64,000 nt of DNA, taken from NCBI GenBank assembly GCA_016165875.1, contig JABBOT010000001.1:14142330-14206329 (forward strand). The letters run 5' to 3'. The stretch's first letter is position 1, and every line of letters begins with the position of its first letter. The position numbers and the translations under genes are program-made. Under the pieces are notes generated by a model. It was not told where the DNA came from and did not search any database. It was given only the letters and a program-made list of their open reading frames with translations. Source of the DNA: Acanthopleura granulata. Taxonomy: Eukaryota; Mollusca; Polyplacophora; Chitonida; Chitonidae. Positions 28,901-39,100 of this stretch are shown one piece after another.

Positions 28901-31900
28901 TAGTTGAAAGGTGTCTGGTGAGAGAGAGGGATTGCCGCTGACCTAACATTTGTTTTGTGTCACAAACCTAAACCTCCAGCGGACCTTGAGCAGTGCATGA
29001 GTTACATGTTTAAAATTAACAGGTTTCTCAGTCAACTGACACTGTACTCAACAGACAGCCTCAATGTTCAAGAACCAATACTCCACGGTGAGAGCAATAC
29101 TTAAGCTCAATGAGCCACTGACAAGCCCTTATAAACACCAATAAAATAAATACAGGTATACAGCTATGCTTGTAGTTTTCATGCGTATTTGACAAGGTTG
29201 TAAAGATTTGGTGTCAGTGCATGAGTTTCTTTAAGCTCACCGAGCGTTTTCCAGAGTACTGGTTAGTTATTCAAGCAGGATTTTAACCCTTAGATGTTAA
29301 TCAAGGCTATAGTTAAACAAAAAGAAATGAGATTTTACCATCATATTTTTCGTTATAATTTTTTTTCAGTTTTCTTACATTTATACAACTCCACTCAGAC
29401 TGTAAGTAATTTAATTCACAGCTGGGTGAAATTAACTCTCGGCAGAAAATTTTTTTGAAACCATCGAAATGTTGAACAGCTGCTGAAGTACAATATCTCT
29501 GTTAGAGATCAGTGTATAAAGAAACATCTCAGTATCCACAGGCATACATAGTGTGGAACTCTTGTGAGAACTTATTCTACAGCCCCCAGAAGACTTCAAT
29601 TAATCATGAAATATATGACGTCTGGATACATTATTGAGTTAACATGTGTTGCATGGCATTCATCAGGAATACAAATATTTCATTTTTTTTTTTTTATATA
29701 CAAATACATCAAAAATACCTTCTTTTTTTCGTAATACATGCAAATAATCACACTGAAATGAAAAAAAAAAGAAAAAAAAAAACAAAGAAAAAACAGACCA
29801 TGCACAAAAGTCGAGCACTGAACTTTCAGACTGTCACCCTAGACTGGTCAAGGCCATATCATTTGCACACATGACATTGGTTATAACAGCAATGTCCTGT
29901 AGGTTACTTACAGTCATCAATGCCTTCTCCTCCCTTTCCACATTCCTTGTTGAAGAGTCGTATGCCTGTCACAATCATGGTCAGTTCCAGCAACTGTCTC
30001 TCTTTGTCACGCTTTGACAGGGACATGAATGTCCCCAGCTCTGTCTGTGGGAACACACTCTGTAGTGCAGCTGTGAAAAATACCCTGATGATTAACTTGA
30101 CTGATTGATTGATGGAGAGGATATGAATCATTGCAGACATGGACTGTAACAAGTGGGTTATACTGCAGACATGTGTCTCTGTTGATCCATAAATAGCTGG
30201 AGCCAGTCTAGCTTCTCAGCCATTCAACTAATTAATAATACCTACAGTTTTCACCTGACACTATACACATATTCCTGTACAATTACCTTTTCATCAAACA
30301 TGCATTTCATGTTCTCATGAAGTAATGAAAATGCATGATAAGGTCTGAACCAGTGTTGTTTCAGTGCCTTAATTTTATTTCATGTGAATTGACCATTTTT
30401 CATCAGGGAAAATACAATCATATTAGGGTATAAAATATGATTCACAGGCTAGGAGGATATGAGTCTGGACATTTTGTCAGTAATAAAAGACCCATTCTGC
30501 TGAAATCTGTGCTTCAGATATGAAGGCCCGGTTGGTTAGCGTGTTAGCGAAATGACCCAAAAGCCTTCCACCAATGTGGTTGCTGTGAGTTCAAGTCCAG
30601 CTCTTGGCGGCTTCCTCTCTGGCTGTACATGGGAAGATTTCAAACATGTATTATCATTTTAAATCTGGACTGTCTAATATATTTATTTATTTATTTGATT
30701 GGTGTTGTAAGCCATACTCAAGAATATTTCACTTATACGACGGCGGCCAGCACTGTCTAATATACAATGAAAAGTTGTGTTACATACTCAAGGCACAGTC
30801 ATGATTCTGTGCACAGATAACAATCTAAAAGATGCCGAAGTATGGAGTACCGCCTCACATATGCTAATTTACTGACCTGTCGCTTCTCTGACTACAGCAA
30901 TGTCTGTAGGAGACCCGAGTCCAGACCTCAGTAATACTGCTGATACAATCTTTCTGTACAAGCTCTCCAGTTCTTCTCTTGTTCTGGCACGGCTGTCAGT
31001 GATTTCTCGAATGACTGGCTGTAAACGGGACTCCAGAACACGTCGATGTTCCTCCAAAAAGTCTCCTACATTGTTTCAAACACAAAGAACCCAAAATCAT
31101 ATATTATTTAGATAAATGCAAATGTGATAGTCTGCACAATCATATATGTTCCCCTGTGTAAGATCAGTCCTATTCTAAACTGCACATATCCTAATAAATA
31201 TTATTAATACATTGTTTTCATTCAATTTACTACCAGCAAACATATCAGAGAGTCATAAAGTTTTTCACAAACCTCTTGTGGTGTAATTCATATCAAAATA
31301 CACCTGCATTTTGACTGTGTCTAGGGCTGGGGATCTTGTGTCCATCAGTCTGTCTACACACAGCTATAACAGGAAAAATATTGCACATCATCAAAGACAA
31401 ACACTCAAACAGAGTACTTTACATTTTTTCCTCTTAAACCTCTAAGATTTGAATTCTACAAAGACAACATATTGCTGATTGAAACACATGATGTATCCCT
31501 CAAGAGCCTACCAAAAACTATGGCCATCACGTGAACATACAAACTTACATTTATGGCTACTCAAATAATGTGAAGAATTATTTCTTTGACAATGATAAAC
31601 CAATAGTACCTTAATGAGTTTTTGTACATCATCTTTGGTCAGCGTCCTGTCCACATTAAATTCATTACTTGGGTCTAACACCACAGCTTTTACCTGAGAA
31701 ATTGAAAATACGAAAAAAATCTGAATCATGGTAAATATGATTTCAACAATATATGTGTAATTTCTCCACAACAGCAAAATTAAATTCATTTATTTATAAG
31801 GTACTACACTGATGTAGAGCCTCCAAAAGAGCACAATGATTTAATTTTTACACTTATTCAAGACTTGCAAAAAAACATCTTCCTTCCCCTTCTGAGAAAG

Positions 31901-32360
31901 ATAAATTTATACTGTGAGGAACTGGACATTTTCAACAGAGATACATTGCAGGGACTGGTGCCTTTTCCATTTCAGTTCTGGACCAAATTCTAGAGAATAT
32001 CCTGGGCACAAGCAGGGATTTATTATTGACACCTACAGGTGGCTAATTCTTTGACATGCATGAGATTTTCTGATATATACCTGAGACATAAGAGGTTTCA
32101 AGACAGAACCATGTTGCATGAAGTCATGTTGCATACAATTAAACAGTATGAATTTCTGATGACATTTAATGTACTGTACAGATATATTATAAGGATGAAT
32201 TTGGTTTTCATATTATAATTTACCAAAAAAAAAAAAAAAAACATGTTCTCACCATAAAAGCGACCAGTGTTTCCGACACGGCCTGTCCTTTGCTAGCACA
32301 TTCTTGAGCTATTTCGCGGATGATATTTTTGATGACACTCTCTGCTTGTGCACGAGACAT
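16960..32360 (-). CDS. CFAP206: Cilia- and flagella-associated protein 206, complete, 16 coding exons
   Basis: CFAP206 (human C6orf165; FAP206 in algae and ciliates) is an axonemal protein that anchors radial spoke 2 and the dynein c region on doublet microtubules, needed for ciliary and sperm motility. Exons 5' to 3': 32253-32360, 31610-31693, 31273-31363, 30877-31065, 29912-30070, 28205-28297, 27175-27290, 26178-26297, 25238-25342, 23278-23364, 22859-22963, 22161-22303, 21621-21720, 21094-21237, 20035-20123, 16960-17104. Phases agree at all junctions and the product is 625 aa (human 622). Conserved blocks include AESVIKNIIREIAQEC near the N-terminus, ESLYRKIVSAVLLRSGLGSP, VTGIRLFNKECGKGGEGID, HDWLFPDTTKNF, EWNEWELRRKAI and the C-terminal MAGLRGG...KVDLTRDV. 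The start MSRAQAESVIKN aligns with the human N-terminus. It converges on SNRNP200 and diverges from DOCK. Confidence 0.96.
17357..17964 (+). mobile_element. Composite repeat element, copy 1 (~174-bp internal units)
   Basis: The copy starts at aacttagatg and contains units beginning attctaata at 17410, 17585 and 17706 (the second is shortened), each with gaggaNttNggtNatttacgg, cacacacagaatc and accctgagttcaatNcatgc. The end block gacgccaacgtcaacgctca is followed by a perfect hairpin gcctgtac/gtacaggc (17937-17955) and CTAA at 17959-17962, reminiscent of a Helitron 3' end. It lies in CFAP206 intron 15 and shares order and ends with the copy at 25606. No transposase is present. Confidence 0.65.
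19084..19130 (+). repeat. G-quadruplex-prone tract
   Basis: Five runs of three or more G residues lie within 47 bp (ggggg, a run of 11, ggg, gggg, gggg) on the plus strand, i.e. C-rich in the CFAP206 transcript. Confidence 0.6.
19770..19985 (-). repeat. Possible SINE, third family, reverse
   Basis: On the minus strand an A-box-like gatggttaaaacactgact and a B-box-like gtttgagtcc lie 57 bp apart, followed by non-coding sequence. No second copy is in the window, so this rests on tRNA-promoter resemblance alone. Confidence 0.3.
23365..25237 (-). other. CFAP206 intron 9 (1.9 kb)
   Basis: The intron lies between the exon ending NILVSLEPFTK and that starting CYKELFTDEVLDPY. I see no repeat copy or coding exon in it; short ORFs lack similarity. 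Confidence 0.6.
25606..26066 (+). mobile_element. Composite repeat element, copy 2
   Basis: It has the same order as the copy at 17357: aacttagatg lead, gcctataggg, units beginning attctaata at 25656 and 25830 (174 bp apart), then the ending block with attggatgctgacaccaacg and ctcatggtacaac, and CTAA at 26061-26064. Two units are present instead of three and the terminal hairpin is not conserved. It lies in CFAP206 intron 8. Confidence 0.65.
26745..27034. repeat. Minisatellite, 25-bp unit, about 11 copies
   Basis: The unit is gagacagacacggtggctgc followed by cctat. The last three copies (from 26967) are spaced exactly 25 bp apart and nearly identical; earlier ones are degenerate. It lies in CFAP206 intron 7. 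Confidence 0.9.
27598..27848 (-). mobile_element. Full-length tRNA-like SINE (family 1), reverse
   Basis: On the minus strand it reads from the tRNA-like head (ctcagttggataacgtgc, then a gtgagttcaggtcc B-box-like word) through cctctctggctgtatg and ataatgctggctgccatc to an aaataaataaata tail. The flanks tagcattaagtat and tagtattaagtat (around 27587-27599 and 27850-27862) look like a target duplication with one mismatch. It lies in CFAP206 intron 6. Confidence 0.85.
28525..29010. repeat. Degenerate tandem repeat, ~150-bp unit, about 3.3 copies
   Basis: The words ggtccctgagcagtg recur near 28530, 28691, 28831 and 28981; between them tatgtcaagaggtttatag, acaggtgtct and gattgccgctgacc recur in the same order. 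It lies in CFAP206 intron 5. Confidence 0.75.
29760..29800 (+). repeat. A-rich tract
   Basis: About 40 bp of almost pure purine (aaaaaaaaaagaaaaaaaaa type), an intronic low-complexity tract in CFAP206 intron 5. Confidence 0.7.
30524..30646 (+). repeat. SINE 5' fragment (family 1)
   Basis: The head of the element is present: cggttggttagcgtgttagc (A-box-like) and gtgagttcaagtccagctc (B-box-like), then cttcctctctggctgtacat, after which it stops. It lies in CFAP206 intron 4. Confidence 0.75.
30682..30751 (-). mobile_element. 5'-truncated SINE tail with 13-bp target duplication
   Basis: About 70 bp of the family 1 tail in reverse (tttatttatttgattggtgt ... gacggcggccagc) is flanked by actgtctaatata at 30669-30681 and 30752-30764. 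It is therefore a separate insertion from the head fragment just upstream. Confidence 0.85.
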
Positions 32361-32545
32361 TTTGATGTTTTAATCTGAAAATTCAAATTGATATTGTTGA
32401 AATATTTATCTTTAATTAAAGGACGTCGTTAACATAGTTAACGACACAAAGAGGTCAAAATCTTATCACAATTTTAAAGCAACGTACCGGTTTACTACTC
32501 TTGGACAACAAATTCAAGACGATACAACGGGCACCCTATTTGACA
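32361..32545 (-). other. CFAP206: Probable CFAP206 5' UTR with a short intron
   Basis: Upstream of the ATG the minus strand reads gaattttcag then attaaaacatcaaa before ATG, a good acceptor at 32375. A matching donor (CCG then GTACGT) lies at 32487, so a 113-bp intron at 32375-32487 within the 5' UTR is likely, with the leader exon from 32488 to about 32545. The right-hand end is a guess. No in-frame upstream methionine extends the protein. Confidence 0.45.
32425..32445. repeat. Perfect inverted repeat, 9-bp arms, 3-bp loop
   Basis: Arms gtcgttaac and gttaacgac flank ata. The site lies in the predicted CFAP206 5' UTR intron, 65 bp upstream of its ATG, and could be a dimer protein-binding site. 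Confidence 0.6.
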
Positions 32546-33130
32546 GTGTGTGGTTTACAAATCCGCCATATTGAACCCATGGAAACGGGTGCGTGCGCAC
32601 TCAAGGAAGTGCGAGTCACGTGATGAGCCATGGCGGAAGATATACAGGGGAGATGAATTTGACAATTCAAGGATGGGAAAATCATAGTTACAAAGGGTTT
32701 CTCTCCTTGCATATTCTTTGCTTCGGTCGCAGAAATGACACGCTGGTGCCCTACCGATGGCAGGACTAAATATGGAGTGGGTAAGTGTCGGTAGCTTTAG
32801 TTAAAATTCCCATTGCAATCAAGCGTTTTCTCTGGATGGAGCAACTCAGCAAGTGATCAAGCAGTGCTTTGGCTACTTCACTCGGTGCAACGCTAGGCCT
32901 TGCCGTCCAGAAAACAGCTGCTTTTGGGGGACCGCGGCTCTACTCGGGCCTTTAGTATATCTACCGGTCTTCAGGTTTCAAATCTGATGTTATAGAGACT
33001 AACCATAAACGTGAATAGCAGTGATTCTGGATACAGGCTACCATCAAAAATGGGTTGGGTCATCCGCGGTATACTCCGTGGGAAAACGATCCGAGCCGCT
33101 TGGCTGGGGAACAGTGCGATTGTAAATACT
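32480..33130. promoter_or_regulatory. CpG-rich divergent promoter between CFAP206 and DOCK
   Basis: The two start codons are 374 bp apart on opposite strands. This segment is visibly richer in CG dinucleotides than the AT-rich flanks. Recognisable sites are: a YY1-like CCGCCATATTG at 32563-32573, an NRF1-like GTGCGTGCGCAC at 32589-32600, a USF/MITF-type E-box GTCACGTGA at 32615-32623, and a second YY1-like ATGGCGG at 32630-32636. On the minus strand TTGTAAACC (plus ggtttacaa, 32552-32560) resembles a forkhead/FOXJ1 site, and CCATGGAAAC at 32577-32586 resembles an RFX half X-box, which would suit a ciliary gene. No TATA box is evident. Site assignments are by eye. Confidence 0.6.
32630..32769 (+). 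promoter_or_regulatory. Two overlapping upstream ORFs at the DOCK start
   Basis: ATG at 32630 in a strong context (gccATGG) opens a 9-codon ORF (MAEDIQGR, TGA at 32654-32656). Its stop overlaps the ATG at 32653, which opens a 39-codon ORF ending at TAA 32767-32769, i.e. past the DOCK ATG at 32735 and in a different frame. They matter only if transcription starts upstream of 32630, which the sequence cannot show. Confidence 0.4.
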
Positions 33131-36100
33131 GGGGAACACTGCGATTGTAAAGGCAGGGTCAATGCTGTTTGTCTGTCTGTCTGATGGACTTAGAACTGTA
33201 TCCATGTCTTGTAAGATGACTTAGTGAATTCAGGTAAAACTGAACTACAGATCTGTGCACACACGGTGCATGTCCATGTTGGAATGCAGCATTTGTCACG
33301 AAGGTGCAACAGTAATTTGTCATAAAGCTGCAGTATTTGTTATTGGTGATTCGCAGTGGTACCATTGCCTCTAGATGAGTGTACTGTTAATAAAAGAACA
33401 TGATTTGTACATTCTGATCCACACCAGCATTTAATAAACAATAAAAAAGTATTTTGCATTAAATACTTTCAAATCTGGCAATATTTAACAACTATTTCCA
33501 CATATAAAAGGGGAGTAATAAAGAGAAAGTAAAATATATAACTATATACCAATATTACATACACATGAACACCTTGTAAACATTGTCAGTATAACTGCGA
33601 GTGATTTACGTGATAGATGTATTACAAAGGTTGTTCAAAAACTTAACAGTAGCAGGTCTTAATGGGCGATGGACTTGTAGATGGCTTTCGTGACATAGTT
33701 TTTTTCAGTGCTACAGTCTGTGCTTCTTTTCCTCTTTCACTGCAGTGTTTATTTAAAGATATGGCTGAACTCTTGTAAACCATGTCATTATGATAGTGTT
33801 TGAGGTGACATTTGTGATTCATCAGCCACCAGACAGAATTATCCCTTGGCATATGTTTTTTTTCTAATACGCATTAACGTGTTTCTTTCATTGACATTCC
33901 CACGCATGTGCACTCCTTCTGCAAAGTTACACATGCGTTTACAATACGTAAAGACTTCACATTGTGACCCAATTTTCAGGTCTGGGGCAAACAGTGTCCT
34001 GTTGAACTGAATAACTATTGTGCATGTGCATTGTATGATGTAGGAAGAACAAAACATAAGCTGGCCTCAGCCTGCGTGGTTGAGATCATTTCCTCCTACA
34101 TGCAGTTAAGTGTATCTGTGGGTGTCGGGGGGGAAATATGTGCACACTGCTGTCTTCCATTCCCTGTCTGCATTCTGCACCGCCCACTAAATCTAGCTGT
34201 TCATGGGATAAGGACAAGTCGAGTGGGACAGCCACTTTTTTCATTGGGTCCACTTGATGTTCATTATGTATAAGTGCAATAGAGTAGACCATACAAATGA
34301 CATATCAAATGTACATCAGTTAAAATTCCATCACGATTGTAGCTGTTTGTTATGGTTGAATGCTTAAGGAAATGCAGCTGATTGTGCCAAAATGTGTTCA
34401 ACATGTAGGCCTGCATCTACAGGTGCTTTTTAATTTTTTAAGAAACGTGTCATAGTTTATCAGTGCGGTTTAAAGTGTCATGCGTATCTAATCTTGTGTA
34501 TAAAGGCGGATGATAATTTAGGAAGTAAATGCATTGTTTGGATGAAGTCAATTTTATTGTTGGATAGACAGACATGTATTGTGTAAAAAATATTGCCTTA
34601 ACAAAGCTAGGGACTGATTCAAATATAATTACAAAGCAGTGCAGTGCAATACACTACATACATACATGTAAAATAAGATGGTACATATAAAATACACATA
34701 TGCAATGAGAAACTGTGTCTCGATGCAGTCGCATTAAATGTTTTTCCCTGTACATGGATTAAAAACAAAAATGACCCAAATGCAGCCTTTTATTGGATCA
34801 TAAAGAATAATTCCTAACATTCTAGGAGATGGTTGTATGTTAAACCAAAATGTTGCTTTGCCTGTCATTTCATGAAGTCTTCACATTAGTCTACAGTTTC
34901 AAACTCTTCACCGGAAATCACATGTGCATGCACATGTTCTGTTCAGGTATATTGTATTGTATGTAAATGGTTTGAGCTGCATCAAACTGCTGGTATCTAC
35001 ACCTAGATGTAGAGGTATTCCTGCCTGGGTCCTTTCACAGAATCTACCAATGTAAACAGTGCTTGTGTGCCAGGTGCCATATGCAGGCCATTCCACATGT
35101 GGGCTGTGTGGAGATGGAGGTGGTGTTGGTGTATGGGTAATACCTCAGGAGATCAGTTGGCCTTGTTGTTGTTAATGATGTAACCTGGTCTGGGGTAATG
35201 GGGTCTGTGTGGTGATAAGCAGATAACTGGAGTGGTTAGGTGAGTGCCTGTGTTTACAATGAGGAGGAGTATTACAGGCAGTCATGCTTCATTACCTCTT
35301 CACCCTTTTGTTACACAATGTGAGCCAGTTCAGCATGTGTTAGAGCATTCGCATGCTGCACATGCTTTCATTCTGTTGTCACCTGTTGTCATTCTTTGTA
35401 CGTGAGTTGAAGCTGCGAGACCTTAGGAAGTGTTTCTGATTAAATGTAGCATTTCATGTCGGCACATATGTTTATATGTATGTTGTGTGTGTACACATGC
35501 AGATACACAGATCAGATGATCTTTCATAAAAAGACAAGGAAGTTAAAAGAATTAAATACTGAAAGCGACCTGGAGGAAAGATTCAATTACAGTTTGAATC
35601 TCAAGATTATTACTGTAGCAATGGAACATCAGGCAAAGGGATTAGTATCATTTACCAATGTCTTGTTTAAATTGTACATGTATATCATAACGCATTTGCA
35701 CTTATAAATCATATTTGAAAGAAAAAAAGGACAAGGAAGGAAACATATGTACATGTACTTGTATACATGCAACCACATTCACATGTGCTTTAGTGTTTGT
35801 CATTGCCAGTGACGAATTGAATTTTCTTTGTATATTTGTTTGTGTATTTTTGTATTTGTGAATGATTATTATATCGGTAGATGTATGCCTTTGTGTGCCT
35901 CTGTGGAGAAAGCGAGGGGAATTATGGTAGATGATACTGTTTGGTTTTTATTTTGACATGTGCCTATTATACTGTCTTAAAGTCTTAAAATAGTAGTTCA
36001 GGTCACTATAAAACTAAGCTAGCAGCCTGTACATGGCTATGTTCTCTACTGTATTCACCTGTAAAAATTCAGCTTTGAATCTTATTCTCGTAGGCTGTTG

Positions 36101-39100
36101 TCAAAAACATTTTTTGTCAAGGCACAGAAAATGAGGACATTGTATGTTGTGTTTCTATTTCTGTGCTTGTTGCGACAAAACTTGATGTACATGTCACCTA
36201 CGTGTGTCATGTCATGTTTGCTTCCAAGCTTTTTCGTGAATTAAGTCCCCGTCATTTGACAATTTTGAAAACATAATTTTTGTTATACTGCCGTGCAATG
36301 ACAACAGGAAACAAGTGACATTCAAATTTTTTGATAACCAACATTTTTGTTTGACTCTGGAAAGCAGAGTAATATCAACGGTATGTCCTCAAAGCTTGTT
36401 CTTATACTTGACTAAAAAGAGGATAGCTGGAAAAGTGTTGCAAAATATTGTAAGTCTTATAAAATAGAGACACCCAGAATCCAGATTAGGAAAATTTTCC
36501 TCTTTGTCACTTTTTTCCTTTAATCACTGTAGTGTGGTATATCTCACAGGGTGATTCTGGTAATGTCCAACGATCATAATAGTCAGTGATCTCGAGCGTT
36601 TATTTTAAACATTTGTCTCCCTTTGTCTGCTCTCTAATGTCCACTTGTTTATTTAAGTAAACAGTCCAATGATGGCTTTCTCAGCTAGAGATGGCAAATA
36701 GGTTCAGCAATTCAGGGTGTCATCAGAGCAAGTCATATCTTCTTCCACTCTCTTTCTGTGTAATAAAACATGTAGTGAATGCCATGGGATGGTGTATAAG
36801 GATTTGTGAGTACAAGAGAAATGATGGTCAACCAGTGGGGAGTATCTGTACAGTGTTAAACACTGGCTGCATTGGAAAGGAAATTAAACTTCAGTTTTCA
36901 CGTGCACATTATTATATTTACACTGCAGTGCCAGCTATGTGATTACTGCCTTGTACATACCATGCACTCAGTGATGCTATTGAACCATTAGACATGCAAC
37001 TTTTCAGTGTTTCAGTGTTGGCTTTTGGCCAACAAGTCCAGTTTTGCAAGGGTACAGGGATAGGCTGAAGTTGAACATGTAATAGGATTCAGATGTGCAT
37101 CTGCTAATGAGCTAAAGTCCACAACTGTGTTTAGGTTTACAGGAAATACTGTTCATGTGTACATATGGTTTTGTTATGATGTAAACTAAGGTTGTTTTAT
37201 GATGCTCTCAGACCGTAAGTAACTAGACAGCTGCTGACACCATATGGTGGCTGTTTATGTGAGATAAAGAATTCGAACTTTATTGCTAATTGGAGTTGAA
37301 AACCATTTCCATTGTTACTGCGTATACTTCAATTAGGTATTAATAGAGTGATATTAAGGAAGTACAATACATTCTGCGAATAGTAATTAACGCATCATGG
37401 CAATCTACGCTGTTGTGATCTCTCAGTATTAATTTGTAGATAAACCGAGCTATCCCTTTTGCCTCAGACTACAGCAGCCCATAATTGTGAAATGAAAAGG
37501 AAATAAATGTTGCGGGATAAAAATTGTGGTGCTGTATTTGTATTTGTATTTTACATGTTGCATACAAATACCGCAAATACCTACATATATATTTGTATTT
37601 GATGTCCTCTGTTGGAGATACATGTAACCCAAACGAGATTACAGCAGTATTGGGTGCTGCTCATTTAATAAGGCTGGTTCACTGGAAAGTGAGAATCAGC
37701 TCCCTATCTCGAAAGCAGTTTTCATTTGCTCTATAATCACTCTAAAATTAGAATCAGTTCCGTGTCCTGAAAGCAGTGTTCATTTACTCTGTAATCATAG
37801 TAACATACAACTTTATGCATGGTTAATTAAGTTAAGGCAATAAAGCAACTCCCAGAAATGTCTTCTTAGACTAAGAGGTCTGATCATATAGTGACCCATT
37901 TTAATGTGAGATTGGAAGCTGTGACAGTCTGTCTGAAATCAGTACTTGATGTTAAGCATTTATCTGCATGGCTTAAGAAGGAAAATTAGGTAAAAGTTGA
38001 AAATTGAATTATGGAATCAGCGTTGAAGGAAATTTCCAGGATAACTCATAATTAGCCTGTTGATTAGTCAGATCATGGTTAATTTGTTTAAATTTTTATA
38101 TTAGTTTGTGAATTGGACATTCTCAATATATGTGCCTATCCTATCCTCTTTAAAAGATATATGGTTTTCAAATAGGATGTGGTCAATAAATCTGTGTTTA
38201 ATCTCAATTAATCACACGAAGGTCTTCCAGTGTTGATCAGTATATACAAGAAGAAATCCTGCCATGTAATCCCATTCAGAGCTGTTTTTTTTATTGTATA
38301 TTTTTTATTTTATTTTTTGGCATAGTTTGAGGAAGAATTGATGGATACTGCTGGAGAGGAAGGAAAGATCTCATGCTGTTTCCTATAATATGACTTTATG
38401 GCTTTTTAACCCTGTGCAAAAAAACCTGTTGTTGACAAGACATTTCCCAGGGCCATAAATCCTGGTGGAACCCAGAGAGCAAGTAGCACTGCTCTGCAGC
38501 ATTTCGTGGGATGCTGACAGCAGTTGGTGTGTTTTTTTTTTCTTTTTTTTTTCTGTACAGCCAAATCAATACCTGGAACAGAGTGACCCGTTTTGTCCGA
38601 TTATTTTTTGAAGAATTGAAGTAATGAGTCAGAGTTGGCCACTGCTCCTGGGTTGATACTGGGGCGTTCTGTAATGCTTCTTAAGCTTCCCTGTCATTCA
38701 AAGTGAATGACGTTAATAAATGCCTTATTGCAGTGTATTATTTGAACTGTGGGTTGTTCCGTTAATTCCTAGCGATTAATAACATATTTATCTGAGAGCT
38801 ACATGTTCTAGCTTGATTTTGAAAAGTGATTTTTGTATCTATCATGATTTGAAATATTCCTTTAAGTATGCACCTTTGGATTTCAATCCAGATCATCTGT
38901 GTTTGTCTATGACTAAATGAATTTTTTCTCATTTTGAGCCTTTCTTGTTGATTGTAAAAAGGTGGTTTGAGATTTGTTTAGAAGGCAGGATGATATCCTA
39001 CTTGAAGGAGGTAAACCAAAGTTTCAGCATCATATTTATAACTTCTGACCTTTATTTGTCTATAAAAAACACCTTTCTGGATGATTTGTTAGGTCAAATA

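Noticed and set aside
29644..29874. Lysine-rich ORF
   Set aside because: It is produced by poly-T and poly-A tracts in a CFAP206 intron.
30524..30600. Possible tRNA gene (gttggttagcg ... gttcaagtcc)
   Set aside because: A- and B-box-like words are present but the cloverleaf stems do not form, and the sequence is shared with at least four other SINE copies in the window.
32571..32586. Full RFX X-box in the divergent promoter
   Set aside because: Only the right half (CCATGGAAAC) resembles the consensus; the left half (GAACCC) does not fit, so it is noted as a half-site only.
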